Part shown: positions 54,476-64,000 of the stretch, piece after piece
How positions within the stretch are numbered: the first letter of the stretch is position 1
Layout: every line of letters begins with the position of its first letter
Origin: Arthrinium phaeospermum
Taxonomy: Eukaryota; Ascomycota; Sordariomycetes; Amphisphaeriales; Apiosporaceae
NCBI GenBank assembly: GCA_006503535.1
Contig: QYRS01000006.1
Span: forward strand, 3,410,001-3,474,000
Reading direction: 5' to 3'
DNA: 64,000 bases
Made by a program: the position numbers and the translations under genes
The notes under the pieces: generated by a model
Told to the model about the DNA's origin: nothing
What the model saw: the letters and a program-made list of their open reading frames with translations, nothing else
Database searches by the model: none

Positions 54476-55038
54476 GTAGGTTGATCTATCGAACGATTTT
54501 GGACAATGTAGGTGTATGAAGAGACTCTGTATGAATGCGCAAACCGGCATTTGAGCCAATCGATAAGCATCCCAGCCAATGCACCCGGTCGCTCAGAGCT
54601 TGGCGATGTTCCCCATGTCGCAACAGCAGAACTTGGCCTTTGCAATGGCAATCGCAACTGACATTCCATGACTGTGGAAGCAACCAAGCACGTGAAGCAA
54701 TAAAATGAGTTGCAATATAGTGCTGCAAAGCCATGGAGGTAATCCGACAATTCTATAGTGCAGCAGGGCAAAAAGGCAAAAACATACAACACCGAGGATT
54801 CCCAGGTCGTCACCGACCCTAGTACTAATTCGGCTCTCTGCTGCTTATATATGGGAGAGCGGACGGGATCCCTAGTATTCAGCAGGATATGGTCGTATGT
54901 GATGGTACACCGCTTTCTGGCGGTCTATATACACGGCATGTCTCGAAACTTTTGTTGCTCTTATCCAACACCAGCCACAAATAATGTGGACGCGTATCCA
55001 GAAAGGACATTCCACACCAGCTTTGGTCAACACACCCT
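54476..55038. other. Convergent intergenic region
   Basis: Spacer between methyltransferase and MFS transporter 3' ends. No coding signal seen. Confidence 0.35.
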
Positions 55039-56824
55039 TCACCAACTATACCGGAACATCTTGTCCTCCTTGTCCGTGCAATCCGATTTGAATTCCCCAT
55101 GCTCATCTAACGCGATCTCGCCCGCGCTTTCAGAGACAACCTCTTGCACCTGGGCCTTGTCACGGGCGGCGTTTTCCCTGACACAGACCAACCGATAGCA
55201 GAACACGACGATGAAAAGCAAGCACCACGTGACTATGCCCGTGACGACACCATTGAAGTACCGCGGCTTCTCGGTCCACAGCTGCGGCGCGCCGATGCAG
55301 CCGGCGCAGTAGCCGATGAAGAACATGGCGTTGACGACGGAGCGCTTCGTGTTGCCCTTGACGTTGGATGCGGCCAGGGAGAGCAGGGGCGACATGACGG
55401 CGGTGATGCACGAGGCCTGCGGGTGAAGTATTTTGATTAGCAAGTTACATCTCAATTGACTTGCCCAGGAACATGGGACTTACTAGCCACGAGGAAACTA
55501 TCATACCCCACCCGGAGTCTAGAGAAAGCTTGAGCAGCAAGATGTTCCCAATAAACGGGGGGATGATCAATGCCAACACAACAAGGGTGCGGTTATTAGG
55601 AAAGAGCCAGCACCCCGCCACCCCGATCCACAGCAGCAAGACCTGGGCAGCACCGGAAGGGGCAGTGTACAGCATGGTTTGAAACTTATCGTAGCCAATG
55701 GTGTTGATGACCAGAGACGCGAACTTCAGGTAGATGTTGTTAGTTCATTGGAGAAAAGGAACAACAGTTGACCAAGGGCTTTGGGATCCTACCGTGAGCA
55801 CCGGGGACTGCATGGTCACCAACACCCCAAAAGCAAAGACGAACCAAGCCTTGGGATCCAGCAACGCCTCCCTGAGCTGCGGCACCGAGAACGACGTCCT
55901 ATCCCCACCCTCGCGGTCCCGCGCCATGCGCAGCGACAGCACCTCCTTCTCGCGCGGCGTCAAGAACCAGCAGTCCCCGGGCCCGCCGGGCATCAGCAGA
56001 TAAAAGACGACCCCGGCCGCCGCGGTCAACGCGCCGCACACGAGGAACAGCGTGCGCCAGGGCTGCAACGAACTATCATGAGAGGTCCGTCCGATGCCGT
56101 ACATGAGCAGGCAGCCCAGCGTCTGCGCCACGCCGTTCATGCTGACCCACAGCGCGGTCCGCGTCGCGTGCTCGTCCTGGCGGTACCAGATGGCCGTCAT
56201 GGTGACGAAGGCGGGGCTGACGGCGCCCTCGGCGAAGCCGAGGAGGAAGCGCACGGCCGCGAAGCCGGCGAAGTTCTGGGGGGCGGCGAGGCACATGCAG
56301 ATGATGCCCCAGATGACGCTGAAGGGTAGGGCGTTGTTAGTCAAATTAGACGCAGAGTAGATAGACAGACATGCGGGGGCTGGACACGTACATGGTGGCG
56401 CCGACGAACTTGGTCAGGTGCAGCCTGCTCATCAGGTAGATGAAGGGGTACTCGGCGACCAGCTGCCCGACGTAGAAGATGGAGGAGCACCAGGAGTACT
56501 GGGTGCTGGTCATGTTCAGGTCGGTGATGAGGCCGAAGACGGAGGCGTAGCTGAGACTCTGCTTGTCCAGGTACTGCAGGAGGAAGACGACACACATCTG
56601 GTATAAGAATTAGCGGTGCACCGCGATATTTGGGGCTGCTGCTTTGGTCGACTTACCATTGGTAAAATGGTGCAGTCGATCTTTCGAAGCACCCGCCTCT
56701 CCTCTTCCAGCGTGTACGCCGCGGAAACATCGAGGACCTGACCCTTTTCTTCAATCGGTGGCTGCGTCAGGGCGGAATCGACGGACGGCCCTCCAACTTC
56801 AGGCTTGTCTTTATGAGCTTCCAT
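55039..56824 (-). CDS. MFS transporter, Dal5/allantoate permease-like (ACS family)
   Basis: A 505-aa twelve-helix transporter from exons 56824-56657, 56597-56392, 56318-55793, 55723-55484 and 55416-55039. Family blocks: LQYLDKQSLSYASVFGLITDLNMT (helix 1 region), GFAEGAVSPAFVTMTAIWY and LWVSMNGVAQTLG, and TPREKEVLSLRMARDREG in the central loop. Members import anionic organic compounds such as ureidosuccinate, allantoate or nicotinate with protons. The substrate here is unknown. Intron 3's acceptor is CCTGAAG, preceded by a good branch site (ACTAAC). It shares a 490-bp promoter with the amidohydrolase, which suggests the enzyme acts on the transported compound. Confidence 0.9.
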
Positions 56825-57314
56825 GGCTGAAAACTGTCTCAGAGCAGGATGCTGTAGGTAAGCAAAGGTCTAAAGCGGGTGGGCAAATCCAAATACAGGA
56901 CGTTACGTCGCAACATGCTGGGTGTGACAAAATCACCCCAAACAAAAGACCCCCATGTAAACACTTGTAACCAACTTGCCCATCCCGGCTTTGGGGGCTC
57001 GATTGAGTTTATCGGGACTGTGGAGGTGCATGCCAATTATCAGATCGGCGGGGTTTCCGACCTGTCCTTATCTTGTCTCGGACTCTCGGCTATTGGCCTA
57101 ACCCCCCTGGAGTTCAGACGACCGATTCGGCCCCTCAATACCGCGAAACCCGACCGAGTGGCATCGTCTGAACTCAAAACGCCAAAATCGACAACACGTC
57201 TTCTTCCAATTGGATTTCGGCCAGGGAAATCGGAAATCGCGGTCTGTTCCCCTATTCCTGGTACTTGGGCTACATTTCACCATCTGGCCGCGCATTCTCC
57301 ATTCAGTCTACCCA
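56825..57314. promoter_or_regulatory. Divergent promoter of transporter and amidohydrolase
   Basis: About 490 bp between two divergent start codons. GC-poor compared with the genes. Shared control is inferred from arrangement only. A near-inverted pair, GAGTTCAGACGA (about 57110) and TCGTCTGAACTC (about 57167), could be an operator. Confidence 0.5.
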
Positions 57315-58652
57315 ATGGTTCAACAAACTGACCTCAAGCCCTGGCTTCGGCCTCCGCCCAAGTCGTACCTGCTGGCCAATGGCAACATCATCGACGTCGA
57401 AGCCGGGGAGGTCCGCCATTCTATGGACGTCAAGATCGAGAACGGGAAGATTAGCAGCATCCGGCCCTTTACCTCTACGTCATCAGCAGAAGCGACGGGC
57501 TTTGTCATCATCGACTGCACAGGCCGCTATCTCTGCCCCGGCCTGATCGACAGCCACGTGCACCTCATCGCCGTCCCCGGGTTCGGCGACCTATCCTCCG
57601 CCTTCGGCAACCCCGAGGCCGTCTCCCTACTGCGGCAGCCCTACGTCTGCGCCCAGATGCTGTCGCGCGGCTTCACAAGCGTGCGCGACTGCGGCGGCGC
57701 CGGCGCCGCCCTGCGCGACGCCATCGCCGACGGCGTCTTCCCCGGTCCCCGGCTCTTCCTCTCGGGCCACGCCCTCAGCCAGAGCGGCGGGCACGCCGAC
57801 TTCCGCGGGCCCCACGACCGATCCATGTGCTGCGGGGGCGCGACGACGGGGCTGGGGCGCGTCTGCAACGGGGTGCCGCAGTGCATGCAGGCGGTGCGCG
57901 AGGAGATCCGGACGGGGAGCGACTTTATCAAGATCATGGGGTCGGGCGGGGTCAGCAGCCCGACGGACAAGATTGAGCATCTGCAGTTTACGGGCGAGGA
58001 GATTCGGGCGATGGTGGCGTGCGCGGACAATGCGGGGACGTATGTTACGGCGCATGCTTATACGACCAAGGCGATTAGGCACTGCATTGATAATGGCGTG
58101 CGGGGTATCGAGCATGGCAACTTCCTTGATGCCGAGACGGCGACCTTGATGAAGGAGAAGGGGGTTTACTTAACGCCCACGCTCATCACGTATCACCAGA
58201 TGGCGAGCCCGAAATGGACGGGCTACCTCCCGCCGGAGTCGCAGTCTAAGAACACCGAGGTGCTGGACGCGGGGCTGAAGGCGTTGAAGATCGCTCACGA
58301 TGCCGGCGTGTCCATCTGTTTCGGGACCGACCTTTTGGGGCCCCTCGGGGCGGCGCAGACGCACGAGTTCGCCCTGCGATCCCAAGTGCTAGCGCCCATC
58401 GACGTGTTGAGGAGCGCGACACTAAACCCGGCCAGGATGTTGGGGCAGGAGTCTTCCCTAGGGCAGTTACGGGAGGGCTTCGAGGCAGACATCTTGATTC
58501 TTTCCACGAACCCCTTGGAGGTTGTCACAGTGTTAGATCAGCCGGACAAGCACATTTTGGGTATCATGAAGGAGGGCAGGATATGCAAAAGTCGCATAGA
58601 TGGGATCGAGGAAGATGCGGTCGTTCCTATTCGCGTCACGCCTCATCTGTAA
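57315..58652 (+). CDS. Metal-dependent amidohydrolase (Xaa-Pro dipeptidase/ochratoxinase-like)
   Basis: A 445-aa cytosolic hydrolase of the amidohydrolase superfamily. Metal ligands visible: H81-x-H83 in DSHVHL, bridging Lys206 in DFIKIMGSGG, His in VTAHAYTT and GIEHGNF, and Asp in CFGTDLLGPLG. The N-terminal IENGKISSI and C-terminal GFEADILIL strands form the small beta domain. The family includes imidazolonepropionase-like, Xaa-Pro dipeptidase and ochratoxinase enzymes that cleave amide bonds. The exact substrate is unknown; the divergent Dal5-like transporter suggests use of an imported amide. The ATG at 57315 was chosen because the longer frame lacks family sequence. Single exon. Confidence 0.88.
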   Translation: MVQQTDLKPWLRPPPKSYLLANGNIIDVEAGEVRHSMDVKIENGKISSIRPFTSTSSAEATGFVIIDCTGRYLCPGLIDSHVHLIAVPGFGDLSSAFGNPEAVSLLRQPYVCAQMLSRGFTSVRDCGGAGAALRDAIADGVFPGPRLFLSGHALSQSGGHADFRGPHDRSMCCGGATTGLGRVCNGVPQCMQAVREEIRTGSDFIKIMGSGGVSSPTDKIEHLQFTGEEIRAMVACADNAGTYVTAHAYTTKAIRHCIDNGVRGIEHGNFLDAETATLMKEKGVYLTPTLITYHQMASPKWTGYLPPESQSKNTEVLDAGLKALKIAHDAGVSICFGTDLLGPLGAAQTHEFALRSQVLAPIDVLRSATLNPARMLGQESSLGQLREGFEADILILSTNPLEVVTVLDQPDKHILGIMKEGRICKSRIDGIEEDAVVPIRVTPHL

Positions 58653-58711
58653 AAGGGTTTTAATGGATAATACAATTCTTATATATCAAATCTGTAGCTT
58701 CGACTGCGACC

Positions 58712-61700
58712 CTAACAGTCTTCTGCGCATGAAATTTCCTCGACAACCGAGGGTCTGAGTTCCTTTGCGGCCAGGATTAATACAACCCTGACCAAGCCTT
58801 CTTGTACATGCCCCCAAGAGTCAGCCAAGTCGGGGTCAATGGGCGATACTGGAGCAGCGCAATCCTTGAATAGTCCCGACGAGGAAAAGTTGTAGCTCTG
58901 GGACTGGAGCCATTGTCTCGGCCCCGGCTTTAGTCTTGCTACAGCGTGCTCAAGTGCTGTCTTGTTGTAGATGTCCTGGATAGTAGGGTCTGCTCCTCTC
59001 TCCAGTAGCTTTTCAACAATCTGGTGTTGCCCAAAGGTAGCCGCGATAGCTAGAAGGGTTTCCCCCTCGAATCTTGGTGTGTTCAATGACGCAGCGGTTT
59101 CCATCGAGATATTAAAAACAGGTTTATCCTCCAGGCAGGCCCATTCGTTATACACCTGGCTTATGCCCGTATTATTGGAAACCTTATGCAAATGAGTATA
59201 ACTTGCTTTATCCCAGCCACGTATTGCTATGCGATTCAGCTCAAGGAGTTCCTCGCACCACTGACTGCGTATCAACGGTGATATTGCTTTTGGCAGCCGT
59301 GCAATTGCTTTATGTAGGGATCTCAAAAGGTGCTCGCCTTCTGTACCCCACAATACTGCTTGACCTACATGTTCATTCTGCATCAATTTTTGGAAGATGA
59401 ACAGCTGACGTCGGACACAGGCTCCGTGGAGGACAAGTCCAAATAATGGCAGAACTCGTATGCCCTTCACCACTAGAAGTTCTACTACTGGCAAGAAATA
59501 TTTCATATCCTCCAACATACGAGATATGAAACGGGGTTCGGATGGGGTTTCTGGTAGTCTTGCGATTCCCCACACGACGCTTGCGATTCTGCAAAGATTT
59601 TTGTTTGCATAGTGGGTTTCTAGATGCTCATAGAACTGTAACACAGTTTCAAGAGTATCTTTTCGGCGGCTTCCGATTGCTGAGACTATAGTACCGTAGT
59701 CGACTTTGTCGGCCCAGCCTGCGTTGGTAACTAGATGACGGACTGATGCGGTGAGCCCATGGCGGCACAGCATGTTCAAGGGCGAAACCATATAGTGTTT
59801 AACGATATATGTCGTAGTCCTCCATCTACGTGGGCGCTGGGTCCACTTATGTATAGATTGAAGGTTTTTCCACAGTGTGTTGCTCTCCATTGATAAGCAA
59901 TCAAGTAGCTTCATGGGCAGTTGGCCGTTGGCTTCGATTTGGCGGGCTCGGTAGAAAATGTCTCTGCCGGCTGATAAATAAACAGTATACTGGACAAACT
60001 CATAGAAAGTTTTGTTTTTATGAATGCCAGTACACATATCAACGATGTCCGGAGCACTCAGGAGACCAACCAAGCCCTCCATCAAGGATATGTGACTCTC
60101 GATGGAGACATTAGCTGACGACAAGTCCTTGTTGACCAGTTGACATCCCATGCCGAGAAACCACTCCTTGACGCTCTCATGAATGACCTGGAGTATGACG
60201 TTTTTGACATTGCCCCCATCGGCTGGGGTCCCAAGTAGCGAGAGTTGAACAGGTCGTTCAATGCATTCAACAAGTCCCCCTGAGAGAAAGTTGATCCGTT
60301 TAGCGAATTGATGGATATCCAACTGGCCTTGTTCCTTGTGCAAATGCTCAAAGGATGTGTAGTGTTTCGTGGAAAACAGCATCACATATTGAAGAGCTAT
60401 GAAATGTTCGTGCGACCGGCCAGGGTCAAAGTACCTGCTGCCGAACAAGGCCCATTGGAACAGCATACACGCTTCTTGCTTCTCCTCTTGAGTCAAGCGC
60501 AAAATAAGGTCTTCAAACAAATTTTCGATCTCTTTGGGAAGTCGTTGGACCAGGCTCATGATTGAAGCGTAATCATCCCCCTTTTCCAAAGCGGAATGGA
60601 CTTGTTTAACAACGAGCTGGGCCCACAGAAAGTTTTTTGACGCTCTTTTACAAATTTCCGCCACCAAGGAGCTGAGGTTTGCGCGGTTTTTATGCAGCTT
60701 CAGAGTACTGTAGACGTGTTCACAAATATCGTTGCCGTTTCCCGATTCCATGTTGATCTGAAGTTCTTCGGTGTCTTCGAACGTGATAGCGGTGTCATGC
60801 CGCATTGATATGCATATGCTCAATTTGCATTGAGCATCGTCCATCAATTGTTGCAGGAAAACCAGAACGTGCAAGCGATCCGATTGCACGCACTCATCAA
60901 TGGCATCAATGATCAAGTAAATTGGCCGCGCCCTTGGCTTTGAGATCACCGAACGTAGAAAGCGCGTCAAATCTGATCGATGCCAATCCCAGTCTGAGCC
61001 CAGCGTGTCGACACGTTCCTTGTATTCTTTGGTGAAATCGGATCTTATGACTGATTCTTCCCTCAAAAGTTGATGGATAAGAGTGCGTAACATACCCATC
61101 ATGTTCTTGTCGAGTGACTCACTACTTCGGGAGTGGAAGAAGTAGGATAACACATTCGCGGCTGTTCCGATCTCTGCCTCCTTCTGCTTGACAACTTCAA
61201 GGACCTTGCTTGTAGCGACTGACTTCCCAGTCCCAGGATGTCCTTTGATCCACAACTGGCATTTGGTCTTGTCGTGATCTTGTCGAGTTCTCCATCGGTC
61301 AAACTGTGGCGCCTGTACCACCCATTCACAAGTACCGGTTAAGTCGATGTTTTCAATGATTTCCTCTTGGCGAGTCCCCATCCCGTTGAAACCAAGCTTT
61401 TGAAAGCATTTTTTCTCTAGTGGTGTATATGTTTTGTCGCTCCGGGGTGAGTGGGTCGAGGCGGATTGACTGGCTTTTGTTGATAGGTAGAACTTGTCGT
61501 TCTCAAGATCTTCCCTGATCTTCTTGATGACTTCCGACTGGAACTCATTTACCGACCATTCTCCCTTGTTGAGAACTCGTATTCGGTCTTCATAACGTTT
61601 CTCCAGAACGTGTATCAATGGCAGTTCGCACTTGTAGACACGTCCCAAAATCTTGAAAAATAGATCATGGGATGTTTCTACACTGCCGCCCGATGGAAGG

Positions 61701-62518
61701 GTGAGGTAATGCTTGGTGGGCTTTATGAGCGGAAGATCCTCGAAGATCTTACCGGTGCGGTGCAGATCGACAAGCACCATGGTCGAGGCACCCTCGTGCC
61801 CATTACCATCTTTTATCGCTAGTTGATTCCGCAACTGAAGCAAAGCAACCTCAGTTAGAACATGATGGAAGCCCTCTTTCCCGATACTGTTGTCGACCAC
61901 TTCGCGAATCGCCTTTTGAACCCTGGTCATGCAGTCGTTGAGGCCTTGGGATCTATGTGCCTCGGCGTATCCGGCTTTCCTTACACGCTCTACATAATCT
62001 TTGCCTCTGGGATCACTGCAGTAGGCGTGCAAGACCTCGGAATGGCATAAAATCACTTTGTCCACGGATGTTGTCGACAGTATTTTGGGTAGGAGGCAAA
62101 ACTGGTCCTCGAGGATATCGTGGGAAGCCAGCCATTTCGGATCCTCGGAACGAAGTATTTGTTTTCGATCCGAGCGGGCCTTGGAACCTATAATGCGGAG
62201 ATATTCAATGAATCTCCTCACAACATGGGCATCAGATATGCCGTGTTTTGGGCTGTCATGCGCATACACTACGAAGAAACTCGGCGCCTGCGAGCTTCCA
62301 AAGTAGGGTTCTCTTGACAGCGCCCAGCAGATTTCCTCCATAAGGATTTCCGTGACTGCTGCCTTCATTAGTGGACAATGCGAATACGGCCTTGAGGGCG
62401 CCGAGTCCATACACTGCGACTTATCTGGCATCGAGGGACGAAAGCGGATGATTAGTGCCACCACGAATGCGAATAACCCCGCGAATTTCGCGATGGTAGC
62501 CCAGGATAAAGAAAACAT
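58712..62518 (-). CDS. NACHT/STAND protein with N-terminal membrane segment and ankyrin end
   Basis: A 1268-aa single-exon NLR-like protein. Residues 8-26 are hydrophobic (IAKFAGLFAFVVALIIRF), a possible signal anchor. Residues about 70-280 match a TIR/SEFIR-like N-terminal domain of fungal NLRs (FFVVYAHDSP, DKVILCHSEVL, FHHVLTEVALL). The NACHT domain has Walker A GHPGTGKSVAT near residue 430 and Walker B-like YLIIDAIDEC. A winged-helix-like region and ankyrin-type repeats (ETLLAIAATFGQHQIVEKLL, ERGADPTIQDIYNKTAL, near 1150-1200) follow. Such proteins act as oligomerising switches in fungal self/non-self recognition. A small membrane-protein gene lies just upstream on the same strand. Codon use is less GC-biased than in its neighbours. 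Intact frame. Confidence 0.85.
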   Translation of the reverse strand: MFSLSWATIAKFAGLFAFVVALIIRFRPSMPDKSQCMDSAPSRPYSHCPLMKAAVTEILMEEICWALSREPYFGSSQAPSFFVVYAHDSPKHGISDAHVVRRFIEYLRIIGSKARSDRKQILRSEDPKWLASHDILEDQFCLLPKILSTTSVDKVILCHSEVLHAYCSDPRGKDYVERVRKAGYAEAHRSQGLNDCMTRVQKAIREVVDNSIGKEGFHHVLTEVALLQLRNQLAIKDGNGHEGASTMVLVDLHRTGKIFEDLPLIKPTKHYLTLPSGGSVETSHDLFFKILGRVYKCELPLIHVLEKRYEDRIRVLNKGEWSVNEFQSEVIKKIREDLENDKFYLSTKASQSASTHSPRSDKTYTPLEKKCFQKLGFNGMGTRQEEIIENIDLTGTCEWVVQAPQFDRWRTRQDHDKTKCQLWIKGHPGTGKSVATSKVLEVVKQKEAEIGTAANVLSYFFHSRSSESLDKNMMGMLRTLIHQLLREESVIRSDFTKEYKERVDTLGSDWDWHRSDLTRFLRSVISKPRARPIYLIIDAIDECVQSDRLHVLVFLQQLMDDAQCKLSICISMRHDTAITFEDTEELQINMESGNGNDICEHVYSTLKLHKNRANLSSLVAEICKRASKNFLWAQLVVKQVHSALEKGDDYASIMSLVQRLPKEIENLFEDLILRLTQEEKQEACMLFQWALFGSRYFDPGRSHEHFIALQYVMLFSTKHYTSFEHLHKEQGQLDIHQFAKRINFLSGGLVECIERPVQLSLLGTPADGGNVKNVILQVIHESVKEWFLGMGCQLVNKDLSSANVSIESHISLMEGLVGLLSAPDIVDMCTGIHKNKTFYEFVQYTVYLSAGRDIFYRARQIEANGQLPMKLLDCLSMESNTLWKNLQSIHKWTQRPRRWRTTTYIVKHYMVSPLNMLCRHGLTASVRHLVTNAGWADKVDYGTIVSAIGSRRKDTLETVLQFYEHLETHYANKNLCRIASVVWGIARLPETPSEPRFISRMLEDMKYFLPVVELLVVKGIRVLPLFGLVLHGACVRRQLFIFQKLMQNEHVGQAVLWGTEGEHLLRSLHKAIARLPKAISPLIRSQWCEELLELNRIAIRGWDKASYTHLHKVSNNTGISQVYNEWACLEDKPVFNISMETAASLNTPRFEGETLLAIAATFGQHQIVEKLLERGADPTIQDIYNKTALEHAVARLKPGPRQWLQSQSYNFSSSGLFKDCAAPVSPIDPDLADSWGHVQEGLVRVVLILAAKELRPSVVEEISCAEDC

Positions 62519-63065
62519 GATGATCTGTTCCGTCTACTGGTTTAGCTCAGGCCAGAGCAGACGGGGTCAAGGTTGAATCATCATCGATGGCCGTGGCCCA
62601 TTCGCAGTGTTGTATGTAGAAGGAGAAACGAGCAATGCTCTGCTGGACATGAAGCTGGCTGTACCCCGCACGTAGACAGCGAGTAAAATCCAAGCTTCAG
62701 GCTCTTCACTCTCACGTGACACGCTGATGCCTTGCTTCCTTAAAGATAAGGCTGTGTTTTACGTGCCCGATGTTATTGGATTTAGCCTGAATAGACCAAG
62801 CCCTGTGACGAATGTAAGAAGTACTTTGTGGTTTATCTGGCATGGAGGAGCGATGCCGTGCCACAGGATGCATGATGTTGTTTTGTCCGGCTGGTTTGGA
62901 CTTGGAAAGAGACACATCGAATATCTAGATAATATCTGTTGCTGAGTAAAGCAAATCATTCCTGTCCCTTTCAAGCTGCATGGTGTCATTCAAAGTCCTT
63001 GCTGTTGCCCAACGATCCAAAAGCCTGGATAATCCACGTGGTCCAATCCCTAGGTTTCCAATTTC
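62519..63065. other. Spacer upstream of NACHT gene
   Basis: About 550 bp, promoter region of the NACHT gene. No other feature seen. Confidence 0.35.
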
Positions 63066-63955
63066 TCATTGACCATCTCCGGGAGGGGTCTTCCACTGCT
63101 GCCAAGCGATGTAAGTCTGGATGATCCCGACTATCAGGCTCAGTACACCGAGGAAAACAGCCACGAATACACCAATAACAGTTGCGAGCATGACGTGCCG
63201 AGCTCTGCTCTTGCGCTCGAGCCATTGATCCAGCATGCCCCGGGGAGTCGGGTTCTCCAGCTCTTCGTAGAGATCCATCAGCCGGGGGCCCAGCCACTGG
63301 TAGGAGACTTCATCCTCGCCGTCGATCTCGTACTCGGACCTATTATACAGAGTGCAGTCCGGGTCCATGTCCTGTTCGCTGATCAGGGATCGCAGGAACG
63401 CCTGCGACTTTGCGTCGGGCGGGAAGAGGACGTCCTGTATAGAGTGGAGTACTTCAGTGGCGTACTGACGTGATATTCGTCTAGTAATGCGCATGTATTT
63501 CACTTGTTAACTGACCACCTCATGTGAAGATGTTGGATAGGGTTTGGTCAGACCACGTACCCTTCAAGCAGCTCTGGCGTTGTCTGTTTCAGCGCAGAAC
63601 GGCTGGCAAGCAACTGCTCCTTGAGAAACGCCGTGTGATGAAATAACTTGACCACTCCCCTCTTTTTGTCAAGTCTCAAATGGTCGTCCAGATTGTTGGT
63701 TGCCTCGAAATACAGCTTCCCAACCTTCCTTAGTCGCCTAGCCTTCAGCGACTTGAGGACGCGAGTCACCTCACGATTCTGTGAAAGCCCTTGGACAGGA
63801 CCAGAAGAGTGGCCACCTCTCATTTGGTCCTGGCCCTGGAGAACTGTGGCCAGATATTGTGTTGGCGAAAGATTGTCTGACCACACATTCGGGACCAGCG
63901 CCGTTTCTGTATCATCGATGTCGGAGCTCTGTGCTGCCACTGTCACCATCGACAT
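63066..63955 (-). CDS. Hypothetical protein with C-terminal membrane helix
   Basis: A 269-aa protein from exons 63955-63561 and 63480-63066; the acceptor ATTACTAG at 63481 restores frame across LLEG|RISRQYATEV. Conserved-looking blocks of an unnamed fungal family: FPPDAKSQAFLRSLI, DMDPDCTLYNRSEY, GPRLMDLYEELENPTPRGM and WLERKSRARHVMLATVIG. A strong transmembrane helix (VIGVFVAVFLGVLSLIVGII) near residues 230-250 is followed by a short tail. No signal peptide, so probably tail-anchored or single-pass. It lies upstream of the NACHT gene on the same strand, with possible but unproven functional linkage. Confidence 0.75.
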
Positions 63956-64000
63956 TGTATGTAGAGCCAGAGAGAAGGCGCGGTGTTGGTCAGTAACTGT
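63956..64000. other. Window end, promoter of last gene
   Basis: Too short for any further call; it is the start of the promoter of the gene ending at 63955. Confidence 0.3.

Overview
The window is genomic DNA of a filamentous ascomycete (Pezizomycotina, probably Sordariomycetes). The evidence is short GT-AG introns of mostly 45-180 nt with CTAAC/CTGAAC-like branch sites, moderately GC-rich exons, and several gene families known only or mainly from such fungi: HET, NACHT/STAND, subgroup C chitinase with its LysM partner, a fungal M35-like protease and single-pass membrane proteins. I assign 27 genes (one broken, one with an in-frame stop). Many exon boundaries were worked out by hand from reading-frame continuity, so they are models.

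Layout. 0-6 kb: a divergent pair, a LysM-type secreted protein (cut by the window edge) and a multi-exon GH18 subgroup C chitinase. 6-12 kb: a tRNA-like remnant, a UbiA-type prenyltransferase or cyclase and an F-box/LRR-like protein. 12-17 kb: a 67-aa cysteine-rich secreted protein and two members of an unrecognised gene family. 17-24 kb: a class II aldolase-like protein, a HET-domain protein and a secreted protein made of repeated 8-cysteine modules separated by Kex2-type KR sites. 25.8-28.2 kb: a decayed Ras-like gene. 28.7-35.2 kb: a single-pass membrane protein, a large secreted protein with an in-frame TAG, and an M35-like secreted metalloprotease. 35.5-38.3 kb: a tandem pair of two-exon paralogues. 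39-46 kb: four more members of the unrecognised family, head to tail. 46-55 kb: a cytochrome P450, a Thr-rich secreted protein with a PAN/Apple-like end, a second pair of F-box-like paralogues, a 10-bp minisatellite and a methyltransferase. 55-64 kb: a divergent Dal5-like transporter and amidohydrolase pair, a 1268-aa NACHT/ankyrin protein with an N-terminal membrane segment, and a small membrane protein.

How the genes fit together. There is no single pathway. Three themes recur. The first is secreted or chitin-related proteins. The second is non-self recognition or cell-death type proteins (HET, NACHT). The third is local gene duplication. Two divergent pairs look functional: chitinase with LysM protein, and transporter with amidohydrolase. 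The most novel item is the six-member family carrying a conserved C-x-H ... C-x-x-C signature, for which I recognise no described domain.
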